A DNA stretch of 64,000 bases, taken from contig CM038711.1 of assembly GCA_021613375.1 (NCBI GenBank), forward strand, positions 15,214,576 to 15,278,575. Reading direction: 5' to 3'. Numbering within the stretch: position 1 is the first letter of the stretch; each line of letters opens with the position of its first letter. A model generated the notes under the pieces. It ran no database searches. It saw only the letters and a list, made by a program, of their open reading frames with translations, and was not told where the DNA came from. The position numbers were made by a program, and so were the translations under genes. Positions 13,416-25,690 of this stretch are shown here, piece by piece. Origin of the DNA: Megaleporinus macrocephalus (taxonomy: Eukaryota > Chordata > Actinopteri > Characiformes > Anostomidae).

Positions 13416-15654
13416 ATCCAACAAACAGAGAAAGATGTAGGTCTGTTGAGAAACTCTGAGTAGCCCAGACTTCCAGAAGCCCCTTTCACACATGCATTTC
13501 ATCTGAGTTTTTTTTTTTTTTTAACTAAAGACTATTTTGTACATAATTTCAAGGACATACAACTTCTGAGAAGAGAATAAATCTGCCCCTGAGCATTAGT
13601 GGCTGCTGTTGCAAAAAAGCGATGCATCAAAGTTGAACGCCTCTGTGAGGAGTTTTGCATTTTGATATACAAATATTCCTTGTTCGTGTATTGCAATAAT
13701 TCACATACAGTTAAAATGCTACTAAAAATGCAGTCAATCTATTGGTGTATGTGATTTGAAAAGATTTTTCAGACAGGCTTGGCTTAAGCAGGGGCGTCAA
13801 ACCAGAGCCTCCAAAACCCCAGAAATAAATAGATTTTGGTTTTTAGTTTTTGTTATAATACAAATAAATAATATAAGGCTGCCTTTTATTTGATCATTGT
13901 TTAAGTTCTGCCTGATTAAATAGAAACCAAAAAACAGGACTTCACAAATGAAAGGATCAGAGACAGACAAAGAGAAAGCAACCAGATTTTTTCAGAAAAC
14001 AAGTAGGCCAAATAAGGGCCAAACTGTAAATATGTTGTTTTAAAGTGAGCTAAAGTTAGCTCACACATGATTTGAACAGTGTTTCTGTGATCATAACCCA
14101 TCATAACAAAGCTCTATGAGAGAGTGAGAGCAGCATCTCTTCATTCATTGATTAAATTAAATACATGAAACAATGTGAGCTCACCAAAGTAGATAGATAG
14201 CAGTTAACTATTAAGCAACCAATAAAAAAAAAACAGACTTTAAAAAAGATTTTTTCTTTCAAATTTTCATCTAATTACAATCAGTTGTGGCAAATTTCTT
14301 ATTAAACCACAGCTAGACAGATGGTTCAAACCACACTTACTTTGTTGATTTTAAGCTATCAGTAATGTATTCCTTAATTGCATAATAACCACAGAAATAT
14401 AGTATAATGGACACATTATCATATTTGCCTTTAATTTCTTACTACTGTGCCCAAGGCTCAAAACTTGCTTCTACGCCTTTGGGCGCAGGTATACATGTGT
14501 ATTAGAATTTAGTACAAAACTCAAGTTCCAAATGCCTGGAATCCAAGACAATTTTTGGCATCAAGAAAAACTGCAGGTGTGAAACAGCATGAAATTTTAA
14601 TGCAGCCACATAGTTTGTAAAATTATGCTGGCATGCCTCCAACAAGGAAAAAAATGAGCGGAACAACAGTTCAAATAAATAAATAAAAAAAAGCCACCAA
14701 ATAACAACTTACAAGCCAACCGCACTAGTCCCCTGCACCTCTTTGACCTGGTCTCAACCAAACTATATCATTAGCGAAGCCCACAAGACATTTATCATAT
14801 GGCTGCACACCCAGATACCATACTCACAACCGAGGTCGGTGTTTAAAAACATATAACTCTGGGTGAAGCTCACAAGCCTCACAAGAGTGCAGAGAACTGG
14901 AGGAAAGCACTGATGAGTTGCCTTTTATTCCTTTTTGTACAACTGAATGGGTTTTTCTTTGGCAAAAGTCACAAAAGCTTTTAACACGCTTCGCTTGCTC
15001 CTAACTCAGGCTGTTCATAAAAAATGGTCCACTTTCTCCCTTAGAAATTGCTGAAAATGTGTGTAATGCTATTCGAAGACAGAATGAAGCTGCTGTGAGG
15101 ACAAAGGGAAGCCTTATTACTCCTTATTAGGGATGTAATATTTTGTATGGTGTTTCCATTACTCTGTGTGCCCTCTCTAATGTTCCATATTCAGCTCAGC
15201 ACTGTTCATATGCATAGCAGTGCTTTGGAGGGAAATACAACCAATTTTTCTACATTTCTGCATAATTCAATCATTGAGTTGTAAACTTATTATTACAAAA
15301 TAATTAATACCAATGCATCATAGAGAAAGTTACTAGCTTGGATTTCTAAACAGTGGTGATGATAGGAATCAGAGGCTATACTGTCTAAAACATAAATGTA
15401 AAAAACAACAAACAAAAAATACATACTTTCTCAAACAACAAGTGAACATACACGTGTTGCTGATATTAGAAAAATCTTAAGAAAAAAATTCTAAATAAAA
15501 AAGCAAACAGACAAGAAAAAAAAACTTCTTTGGCGACTGTTGTGCCTCACACCCTGTATGCTTTCCGCCAAGAACGGATTAAAAAAAAAACAGATTTTAG
15601 GCCAAATCCTTGTCTCAAAACTGTCGTTAAACAACGTCTCAGGGATCAGGCAAT
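13416..15654. other. Intron, no recognisable feature
   Basis: AT-rich sequence with a T run at 13507-13522 and simple A-rich stretches. Short open frames such as 13916-14104 minus have no recognisable content. Confidence 0.45.
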
Positions 15655-15875
15655 GTATTCGTAACCATTTCAGGCAATAACTTTCTGTGAGGGAGCTTTT
15701 AGAGGCATTAAACTCTTCAGACATCTGCTTCCTATCACCCCCACTGTGAACAATTTCGACTCGGTTTCTCTAGAACGGAGCATTCACATAAAAGCCACCC
15801 GGAATGACTTTGTTTCCGTCTTAACAATGTTCTTATGCAGACATTTTGAAAAATCACTGGAATTTCCCTTTAATA
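15655..15875 (+). repeat. Dispersed repeat family A, copy 1
   Basis: Contains AACTTTCTGTGAGGGAGCTT, CACTGTGAACAATTTCGACT, GGTTTCTCTAGAA, GGAATGACTTTGTTTCCGTC and CATTTTGAAAAATC. The same ordered blocks recur at about 28.6, 38.8, 44.5, 45.5 and 50.4 kb. Open frames crossing it (15491-15724 minus, 15746-15949 plus) are repeat-derived. Confidence 0.6.
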
Positions 15876-16639
15876 TATTCACTGTTGATGCATTTGGTCA
15901 TGGTGAATCTAACAGTGTTCAGCTACAGCCACTTCTTACATTGTGTTAAGAATGGCAGTTCTCTAAGCTGTAAAAACAACTTGTTTTGAAATCAGAGTCT
16001 CTGTGAAGTCACAAAACTGTAACATCTGCCTATTCAGCCAAGTGTAGCCGGGCCTATTCATGTTGAAGTCATCCGCAGTGTCAGATAGCAATTTGTATAT
16101 ATCTGTCCTGATGGTACTGTAACATATATAGTGATACAGAGAGTTTGGATGTCTCTTTGGAGGATCCCCAGTCAGTGACTTATAAAATGACCATGGTCAC
16201 AAGGTCCCTGGCCTCAAGCATCTTTAGAGGCTACACTTGTATGCAGAAGACTTTGTTAATTTGTAATAAATAATGAAAATAATTCAAATGATCCTGTAAA
16301 GAGAACACTGTGTATTGGCTGAATTCAACATACAAAGCATATAAAATGTGGTATGTGAAAAAGACATTTTAAAGTGTATGTCCACTAGTCTGTACAAATT
16401 GTGCCATTAAAGTAGCAGACAAATGTCATTATTAAATTTGCTACCTGTAGGAATGTGAATGTGTGAGTTTGCTCAGGGATGTTATTTTGTGCAATAGTCT
16501 TTCATTTTCTGCATAATTATGTGACATGTTAACAATTACAGTAAACATGCACATTGGTGCACAATTTGGGTGTTTTTGTGGTTTTGGTTTGTGTTTTTTT
16601 GCAGTTGATATAGTGCCACAAATAACATGACTGGGGTTC

Positions 16640-16785
16640 AGTCATCCACCTGGTCAAGCAGGCTACATTGTACCAATAATAGTCCTTGGGCAAGATTCCT
16701 AACACTACCTATGCAAAAAACCCCAATTATATTATAATGGTAAATCGCTCTGGATAAAAGCATCTACTAAATGCTGTAAATGAAA
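16640..16785 (+). repeat. SINE-type tail fragment
   Basis: Reads CCTTGGGCAAGATTCCTAAC, then AAATCGCTCTGGATAAAAGC, ATCTACTAAATGCTGTAAAT and G. The 'cgctctggataagagcgtctgctaaatg' tail is typical of fish SINE and related LINE 3' ends. No tRNA-like A/B box head was identified. Confidence 0.6.
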
Positions 16786-17690
16786 ATTGCTGTTAATATT
16801 ATAGCAGGGTATAGGCTTAGACTTTATTTTATTTATTGATTGCCACATTGCCATAAGTGCTAATCATTCATATATTTTTTTAATATTAGCAGTAGCCTGT
16901 GGTCACCCTTTAAGCTGCCTCGAGCCTGGTGGTCTGAAACCCCGACGCAGAGGTCCCTGGGCAGTGTCCCAATTGGCCTCATCAGTATTCCTTTTCTGAT
17001 TTCATTAGAAGCCCTAAGGGAAAAGAAATACAGGAAAATGTAAGTTATGTGCCTTTAAGAAGTAGCATCTCTTTGCAAAGACAAGAGAGCGGGGGCAGAG
17101 TAACTAAGGAGGATAAATGAGTAATAAGCGGATGCAAGCCGTCGGATGCAAGCCGTCTTGCAGAAAAAAACAGCCCTGGCATGTGACCAGGGTTGGAGGC
17201 CACATGATCGACTGAGAAAGTCCACCATAAACACACTGCTTTTGCTTTTCAATACAGCAGCACCCAAATCTGATTCTGCCCAGCATGAAAACAGAATGAG
17301 AGAATGGGGAATGAAACGACATGCAGAGTTGATATCTGTCGTCCAATATGCTTTGGTTTTTTTGGAAATACAGGTTTGTGTGTTTGTGTGAATGTTGAGT
17401 TTGCAGACTCTGGGCAAGCTGTGTGCAGCTTACTTTAATGCCAGAGTATGTGCATGTATTTATGTATGACACTCTGCTTGCCAGCATATCAAACACTGCA
17501 TTTTTGAGATGTCCTTAGCATTTCCCATACTTTCCCCCTCACGTACTTGACTATTTTTATATACTTTTTATGCTACTGTCATAAAGAGCAATTGAATTCT
17601 TTATAGGGACATCTACTCAAACAGTGACCTTCTTAGCAATGTCCCGAGCAGTGTTTAGTTTTGTTCCCATTTATGCAATTATCAAATGTG
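16786..17690. other. Intron; non-repetitive patch with a 14-bp tandem duplication
   Basis: GGATGCAAGCCGTC occurs twice in tandem at 17130-17157. Overlapping open frames on both strands at 17045-17496 have no recognisable family. No gene is called. Confidence 0.4.
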
Positions 17691-17697
17691 TGTGTGT

Positions 17698-18478
17698 ATA
17701 CAATGGAAAAAAAACGTATGTGAACTCTTTGAAATTACCTAGTTTTCTACATGAATTGGTCATAAAACATGATTTGATCTACATCTAAGTCCCAAGTATA
17801 GATAAATACAATCTAATACCACACAAACAATTGTATATATTTATTGTCTTTATTGGGTACATCCATTAAACATTCACAGTGCTGGTGGAAAAAGTAAGTG
17901 AACCCTTTGATTTAATAACTGGTAGAATCTCCTTTGGAAGTGCTAACCTCCAACAAGCATTTCCTGTAGCTGCTGATCAGACCTGCACAACGTTCTTTAC
18001 AGAACTGCTTCAGTTCAGCAATATTCTTAGGATGTCTGGTGTGAACGACTCTTTTGAGGTCATTCCACAGCATCTCTATTGGATTCAGTTCTGGACTCTG
18101 ATTGGGCCATGCCAAAAGGCAGATTTTGTAATAGATTTACTTTAATGTTTAGGGTAATTTGTCCTGCTGCATCAACCAACTTCTACTGAGCTTCAGTTGG
18201 CGGACAGCCACCCTGACATTATTCTGTAGGATACCTTGAAAGCGGTCCAAACCCTAAAGCAGCTAAGCAGCCCCAAATCATGATGCTCCTACCACCGTAC
18301 TTCACCATTGGGATGACGTTTTCATGTTGGTATGCAGTCCTCTTTTTACGCCATACGTAGTGCTGCATGTTCTCCCCAAACAATTCAACCTTGTAATCAT
18401 AGGTATTCGGAGATCTTTTTTGAGAGGCATGGTTCATGAAAGTGTCAATGCAGTGCTGGGAATGAAAAGCCATACATT
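17698..18478 (-). mobile_element. Tc1-like transposon, 3' portion, decayed
   Basis: On the minus strand, two frames match the C-terminal catalytic half of Tc1/mariner transposases. 18219-18473 has VWRKKRTAYQHENVIPMVKY and GGRSIMIWGCLAAL. 17912-18115 has AWPNQSPELNPIEMLWNDLK, the region of the last catalytic acidic residue. The frames are separated by stops and frameshifts, so no active enzyme is made. The right-hand terminal region near 17698-17740 (ACGTATGTGAACTC) survives, while the N-terminal half is missing. Open frames in the other direction (17879-18145) are shadows. Confidence 0.85.
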
Positions 18479-21400
18479 TTTACTGGTGCTAATAACATAA
18501 TAATTGTAATTAAATTTTTTAAACAAATTACTAAAATTTTATTTTAGATTTTTTTTATATTTCATATATAAAAACTTGTGGAGTGTCTAACACCAGCTTC
18601 AAGCCAGTCCCTGTGCCCAGAATCACAATCAATCAGTGATCAAATTTGATTTGAAGAGTTTTAGGGTTGATGAAAAGTATAGATTTTGTTCATCTGAAGT
18701 ATTGATTTGTTTTAAACATGATCCCATATTTTACAGATATTTTTCCGATATATGACTTATGTATAAAACTATCCAGTTAATGAATGAGACCCTCTCTCAG
18801 AGAGATCTATTAACTAAAACTGAAAGCATTTTCAAAATTAGCATAGTTTTGGCTTCAATAACACTGCTATACAGTCATGCAGCATCTCATATTTGTCTTT
18901 CTTTGTTTACTATGCAAATTGTTTGAGGACCTAAAAACTAGTTCATTTGGAGGCTAATGGAAGCCAGGAGTAAATGAATGCTCAGTGGTCTCGGTGAACT
19001 TACAGTAAAACGTTGAAAAGTTCTTTTTAATATTTAACTATAAGTTCACTGTTAACAAGTGGAACAGGGAGACTTTCTGCATGACTGGATGGGAAAAACA
19101 GTGATTAATCTGAGCCCACTGGTTTGCTGGTTAGCTTCTTGAAAGTACATTAGTTTTAGTAAGATTTTAGCTTATTAAAGATTGTCAAAATTATTAAATT
19201 GTCAAAAGTTATCTAGAGCTTCTTTTCCCATTTAAATCTTCATTCTATATCTATGAAACAATATGAAAAAGTGGAAAAAATGTATGTGTTTGGGCACAAA
19301 TGGTGGGTAAGCAGAGTGAATGTCCACTCAGTGTTTAACTAGCTTGCTAGCTGATTAGACTTCTTGGCTCTTTTAAATAAAATAATCCCAGTAAATTTGC
19401 AGAAAGATCTTATCATATTGTGGCTTGCCAAAACAAGCTGAATTCTACTTTTTAACCACTCAAGGACATTAAGATAAGATTAGTCATTTTTTGAAGAACT
19501 AGTGGGCCACTAGAACCCTGGCGGTGAATTGCAGAGAGTTGTTAAATAAAACAAAGCTCATAAGAACCAATTTAATATAGAAACGGCTTGAGAGAGTGTA
19601 TGCATGTGGAATTGGGCAAAAATAATAATGACTGAGTGTTCTCTGATAGATAAGTTTACTAATTTTATTAAATATAATACAGTTCACTGTAGTTAGTTTG
19701 CTTACAGTATAGTTAGTTAGCTTCTTTGATAGCTTACTGATAAAATAGTAATTGAGTTTTTTGCCAAGTTTATATACATTTTATTATGAGGTTTACAAAA
19801 ATAGCCAACATTTTTAGAGCTTTTAAAACACAAGGACATTAAGTTACTCAGTTAAGTAAAAGTTTTTAGAAGTGCTTTTTTCATAGTAACTGGTACTCTG
19901 TGTCTACTGTGGAGTTCTCAAATTAAACAAAGCTCTTAAAAACTACCAAACTTGGCTGAAAACCGTGTGAAAGTAGGAAAAAAGGACAAAAAAAAGGGCG
20001 TGTTCCTTTAAGTGCAGGAGGTCAGACACAACCGTGGTGTAGCTCAGAGGCTTTTCAGCACTAGATCTGACAGGTGATGGAGGTGTCTACCACCTGGGAG
20101 GAGGCAGGACCAATAACCAAGGTCATCCACAGTAGGAAGGGCCAAGCCGTCACAGTGCTGACAGGGACACCATGGGCTCTGGCGTGGGTGGACGTTTTGC
20201 TCTCATTGAAAATCAATAGCAATTTTTCTCAGCCGGCAACAAGATAGATCAGGACAGTTTTTCCTTCCCTTAATCCCCTGATATTAAACTGACCAAATGT
20301 CCTATGGTCAGAACCAACATTTCTTTCATTACACATTTATGTAATGGAAAGCATGAAGCTGCTAACCATTTTACTGGCAGTTTTGTTATGTTCCACAGAT
20401 ATTTTACATTTAATTATGGAACAGATTATTATTGGGACTACATAGCACATAAATGAAGCTTCGTTTCATTTAAGAACTATCTGCAATTCACCGGCAGGGT
20501 TTAAGTAAAATAGGTGCTAAAACTTTGACCGGATTCATCCTCAGTTGTTCCACTAAAAACGAAGGTGTGCAGGATCCTCTTGGAGTCTGCAAACTCGGTC
20601 GTAATCCTGACCAAATTGATTTGCCGTTGCGCTGTAGTAATCGCAAATGTCAAAACAAATAGAATATGTAATTAGTTTTGCTGACCATTCACCTTTAACT
20701 GTGCAATCATGACACCAAGGCCATCAAATAAGGCTGTTGTAAATTGCTCTTTACGATATACACAAACAGGCTGTCATGTTGGCCAGTTGGGTTGGGGACC
20801 TCTGCACTGCTGCCTGTTGAAAGTTTATAGTCCATTACAAGCCTATTGATCACAGGCACGCTCTGAATGGCTGTAGGCAAACTGGTCGCTTTTAGTGTGC
20901 AATATGGCCTCTAGTCTGTAATGAAATTGGAGTGATAGGCCATTACTTCCCCTAGATAATTCGACAGGGCTCTGCCGCATGCTATCACAACAGAAATTAT
21001 ATTTACTGCAGCAGGTTTACCTCTGCAAGCCCCAATAAATGGATATTAAAAGTTTCACTTTCTTATTTGTCAGCAAGTCATTAGGCTTCCAGTCCTGCTA
21101 CCATCGACTTCTTTTCCCCTACTGCTGGGCTGCCGGCACTAATGATTTGGGCCCTGGGCTACGATTAAAAGGACTCCAGTCCAATGCACTGTACCCTATC
21201 TCATAACTCCAGCAGGAGCCTGTATGGGACCTGAGAGACAAAACCAACCTCAAGTGATTCCAGCCCTGTGGACTTATCAGCAGCCTAACTCAGAGCAAAG
21301 CAAATTCGCAGCAATGTAATCAAAGAGGAGCCCCCGGACCAGCCGTATCGCTTAATGGAAAAAATGTTGACTTTAAAGGACATAACAATAGATCTCCAAG

Positions 21401-23440
21401 TTACAAGTATTCCATTTCTCCGTGCCATGTTCCCAGGTTTAATTGAACCCTCCAGTGCACAGGACCCAGCTACTGTAACACCGACTAGCCTCAGCTAATT
21501 GAATTTGCTGCTGCGTGCAAAGCTATACGTTTTGAGGAGCCTATTGATTTTCGCCTCGTCTCAGGGATCTTGATCTTGGTGATTAATAAGAACTTGTCGT
21601 ACATGTCTTTGCTCCATCGCTCTTGCCACTATGACGAAGGCATTTCAGCCCCACAGAGCATGGCATCACGGATTGAATTATTTTTTAATGATTTTTTTTC
21701 TGCTTGTCAAATATGTTGAATTGTATTGGTCATTTCTTTGGCGAGTCAAAAGTTTTTTGCTTTTTTCTGAGGTCTTACAAGCTTCCTTGAAATTGTAAGT
21801 GGCTGTCAATTTACGTCATTAGCTGGGTCATCCATGAATTTGCTATTGAATGTGAAATAAAGAACAATGTTTAGTGGTCATTTTAATTTAGATATTTTTG
21901 TAATTTTCTATTACTTTTAATAGGTTTGATTTAGTTAGTAAGATGATAACATCCAGTTTTTATCTTTACCAATCAGAATTAGGCCGGTTTTCTTCCACTA
22001 CCTCGTTTCTGCAAACCCCCTTAGAGGCTAATTTAATTAATAAAATAAAATATTTTTGCATAATTCATTAATTTAGATGTTGGCTTTCTGTATATAATGT
22101 GAATCTGTTGAGCTGCTAACTAGCAACTAAAGACGACAACCCCCTACTGTGTGAAACAATTCGCACCTCTCTATAAAGATGATGCTGAGATAAGCTTCCA
22201 AAGACTACAAAGTAGTTGAGTGATGGCTAGTGAGCATTCTATAGGCTACAGAATTTTTAAAGACTATACAATTTTCATTTTGTTTTTATGTAATTATTCT
22301 CACCTTTCATTTTTTTTCACACCATGAAATTTGTTGCAGTGTCCCTGCATATTAACATGGCCTGAATGATTTGTTGTCTATAATAACCACCTACCTGCAG
22401 TATCTTAATTTTGCCATAGCTGATGTGTGACATTGTGTGTTTGTGAAGCCATACTGTCTATTTCCATGCAATCTGAAACACCCACACAGTTATTAAAGCT
22501 TTTAAGACGATATAAATTATGCTGGAGAATTTAATATATTTTCAAGTCATATGTCTTTAATAAAAAGAGTGTGTATTGTAGAGAGATTATATGAAGAGAC
22601 AGAGTAAAAAAGATCAAAAGAAAAACACCAGCATCTCCCATCACTGGTACCATCCCATTCTGGAAACAGCATCTCATTTAGCTGGGAGAAGGGTGTCCTA
22701 CTTTATTACTGCATGCTTTATAGGTAATAGGACCAAACTTTGATTGGCTAGCAGATGGCCAGGCATTCCCAGTGCTCAGAGTGGAGAGATGCAGAAAATC
22801 CCTTTCTCTATCGGTGCAGTGTGCGCTGCCCCCAAAACAGGAAAATTGCATTTGAAGCCTGTCCTCGTTCTTCAGTGTGTTTGTGTTACACAACAGGCTA
22901 TTATGTCTGGCTCCAGCATTAAGGCCACGAAAAGGCCCATGGGTGCTCTGCATCTTTGGTGAAACCAGCAGGGGCCCCTTTTCCCTTATCTCTGCACTTC
23001 GCAACCTCCAGACACGTCCCCCATCCCCATTCCTCATCTTTTAAAAGCCCCCATGGTATAACTTTATCTCTGTGCATGTGAAAGCCCTTTGTACCCCAAG
23101 AAGCCAAAAATGAGCCACAGATGGTTAACTACAAAAAACAACATTTTTGTCTGCAGCAGTGGTGCAATGCAAAGCCACTATCTGTATCTATATCTATTTT
23201 TATTGTTGTTGTTGTTGTTGAGGCCTTAGCATGGTTGGAGGTCTGTATAGAAGAAGAACTGACAATGGGGAATTTTAACAAAGAAATGTTTAACTAAAGT
23301 TTTATTAAAGACAGACAGTAGCTCTGGTCAGTTTAGGACAAATTGTTTTTTGGACAATGAGAGAAAAGAGGGTTATTTCCCTTACATGCATTTAATAAAC
23401 CATGTTTATTCCGAACTATTGGATTATTTTGATGTTTATG
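18479..23440. other. Intron; long stretch without recognised genes
   Basis: 18479-19990 is AT-rich and contains a partial direct duplication (CAAGGACATTAAG at 19461 and 19831; AACAAAGCTC about 375 bp apart). 20500-21660 is less AT-rich, apparently non-repetitive and without long frames, so it is a candidate for conserved regulatory DNA. 22678-23107 has overlapping minus-strand frames without family resemblance. A GTT microsatellite lies at about 23203-23220. Confidence 0.4.
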
Positions 23441-23870
23441 TCTGGTATTATAGAACTGTGATATTAGTTTGGATATTAATAAACCCATGTTTAGGTCTGA
23501 TTACCAATGCAGTTGTGGGATTGGTCTGGAGATGAATTACTATGGGTATAACCTGGTTAGCAGGATGGTTGGTATAGGACTGTGGGATAATTCTGGAGAT
23601 TATTATATGTGTGTAAAGTCTAGTTTGCAGGATAGTTGGTATAGAACTGTGGATAATTTTGGAGAATAATAACTACAGTATATGTTAAACCTGTTAAGAA
23701 GGATAGTTGGTATAGATCTGTGCGTTTATTCTGGAAATTAATAACTATATATTTATATAACCCGGTTTGCAGCATAGTGGTTATAGAACTGTGGGGTTAC
23801 TTTGGAGATTAATAACTATATGTAAAGTCAGGTCAGTTCAGGTCCCTGTGGGATTAGTCAGAATATTAGG
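23440..23870 (+). repeat. Minisatellite, unit about 62-71 bp
   Basis: The phrase TATAGAACTGTGG (or close variants) recurs at 23449, 23573, 23640, 23711 and 23782, each followed by TTTGGAGATTAATAACTATA and then GGTTTGCAGGATAGTTGG or variants. A further degenerate unit lies between the first two, and decayed units continue to about 24110. The open frames at 23350-23669 are products of the repeat. Confidence 0.7.
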
Positions 23871-24109
23871 AGCATGTCTAGATCTGATTAGCAGAATGCA
23901 GAATGGTATACTATATAGTTGTTCAGGTTAGTAGGACGGTTGGTATTGAATTTTGGGATTACTTTGTAAATAAATATGGACACTTTTATAGCACTACAGG
24001 ATTATTTTGAAGTTATGTTTATAATATATAAGATATGTTTAGGTGTACTAAGCAAGATATTTGGCATAGAACTATTGGCATAGAACTAAGTATTTATATC
24101 TGGTCGTGA

Positions 24110-25610
24110 TAACAGTTAGTTTGAAACTAGGGTATCATTTTGGAAAAAAAATTGGAATAATCAAACTAGATGGGAAAAGGCCTGATGAGTGACAGATACA
24201 TATTAACAGCTATGTGCTTTGCTGTTTCTTCTGTGTCTATAAAGCAAACTGTATGTATCCAAGCAATTTCCAGAAGTTTCAGTATGTGTGTCTGCCCAGA
24301 ATGCAGTATCTGTTCCGTAATGTATTTGTATTAGGTTATGTAGGTTTAGTACAACTTGTCTTTTGAATGCATTTGTCGGGGCTGGAGGAAAACAATAAGA
24401 AGACAGCAAAAAAGCAATCGGCCTGAAGTGACACCTAATCGCTTACACGGGCCAGGCGCGGTGCGACAAGTACAAAGTGCGCAACGTAGGGGAGATGGTG
24501 GTGGTGGTGTGTGTGTGAGGAGGGGTTGTGGGGGGGTTGTGTTTGCTGGGTTGCTATTGTGATCCGTTATGTGAAGCAATCCTCGGTGTATCCATCATTG
24601 TGTTGGGGAGAATCAGCCAAGCAAGACAGAGGCTGTCGGGGAAAAAAACACCCCTGGGACCGAGGACTCGTCCTGTCACTACCTCCGGGCACGGCCAGAT
24701 AATAATGAAGACATCATGGGGGCCCATAGATAGGCTTCTGGAGACTGAGAGGTGTTTAGAGATTCACTGCACACTGTGAGGAGCAGCCATTGATTCAGCC
24801 CCAGGTTTGCCTTATTGAGGTTGGCAGCCTTGCTCTGTCTATTGAATCTTAATGTCGAGAAGACACTTGGAGGTAGAACACCATATCTTTGCTCGCACCT
24901 TTCCTGAACTCCACAAGACTTCATAGTCTTTAATCTTTCATACCAATGTAGAATCTGACTTCTTGCAAGATGCCATTGAAAAAAACATGTTTGGTTCCTT
25001 AAGGAGATGATGCTTCTTTGAGGAGATATGTGTGAAAACATTTTTAAAGATCATAATGAAACGATTTCGCACCATTTTATGGTCTAGGCCAAGAACCAAT
25101 AAGGAACCTTTTAAGATCATGCTTATGTAGTGTGTTATGTATTGATATATATGAAAATAAAATAATGACCTTGGGTGAATATATGAACTGTGGGAAGGTG
25201 TGTACTTGCCTTTTTTGTATGTTGTTGTAGTGACCACCCTTAATTTATTTAATATTCAGTGAATATGAATATTCATTTTTTATTGCTCTTGGTTAAGATC
25301 TGAAGAAATCCACAGATTTTTCTCTTTATCTTTCCCATGAGAAAAGGCAGTCTTAACACTATGAATCTGAAGGAATGTAGAAAGCTCCTACTAAAAAAAA
25401 GAAATAAATGAAAAAGAACATTTGCAGGGAAACTGGATGCCAACATAATTGTGGTAAAGATTTCTGGGATCATGCAGAAAAAGCGACCAGTTTTTAAAAT
25501 ATCTTTAAAAATTATCATGTAAATCATAATAAAGGCAAAATATTAAAATACTAAAAGTCCTTAATATGATATTATATGATTTTGAAGATGTTGTGTTAAA
25601 TGTTCTGTAT
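24110..25610. other. Intron; GC-rich patch at 24.36-24.76 kb
   Basis: 24360-24760 is GC-richer and has overlapping frames on both strands, partly because of a TGG/GGG-rich run at 24494-24545. No domain is seen. Around 24950-25110 are GGTTCCTTAAGGAG and GGAACCTTTTAAG, fragments of the GGTTCC family. Confidence 0.4.
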
Positions 25611-25614
25611 AAAT

Positions 25615-25690
25615 AGTGGGTGACCTCGAGTGGACCTGAATGACTGTAGACACTGTGTAGGTGTACCTAATAAAGTAGTCAGTGAGTGTC
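25615..25690 (+). repeat. Terminal fragment of the otophysan palindromic repeat
   Basis: GTAGGTGTACCTAATAAAGT followed by AGTCAGTGAGTGT is the usual terminus of a very common fish inverted repeat. Similar ends are seen at 48467-48500 and, multiplied, in the minisatellite near 60 kb. Confidence 0.5.

Noticed and set aside
17055..17496. Overlapping minus-strand frames of 120-130 codons
   Set aside because: They overlap one another in different frames and show no domain; the adjacent Tc1 relic begins later.
24494..24545. G-rich run as a promoter CpG island or G-quadruplex
   Set aside because: Few CpG pairs and a simple TGG/TG-type repeat; no transcription start evidence.
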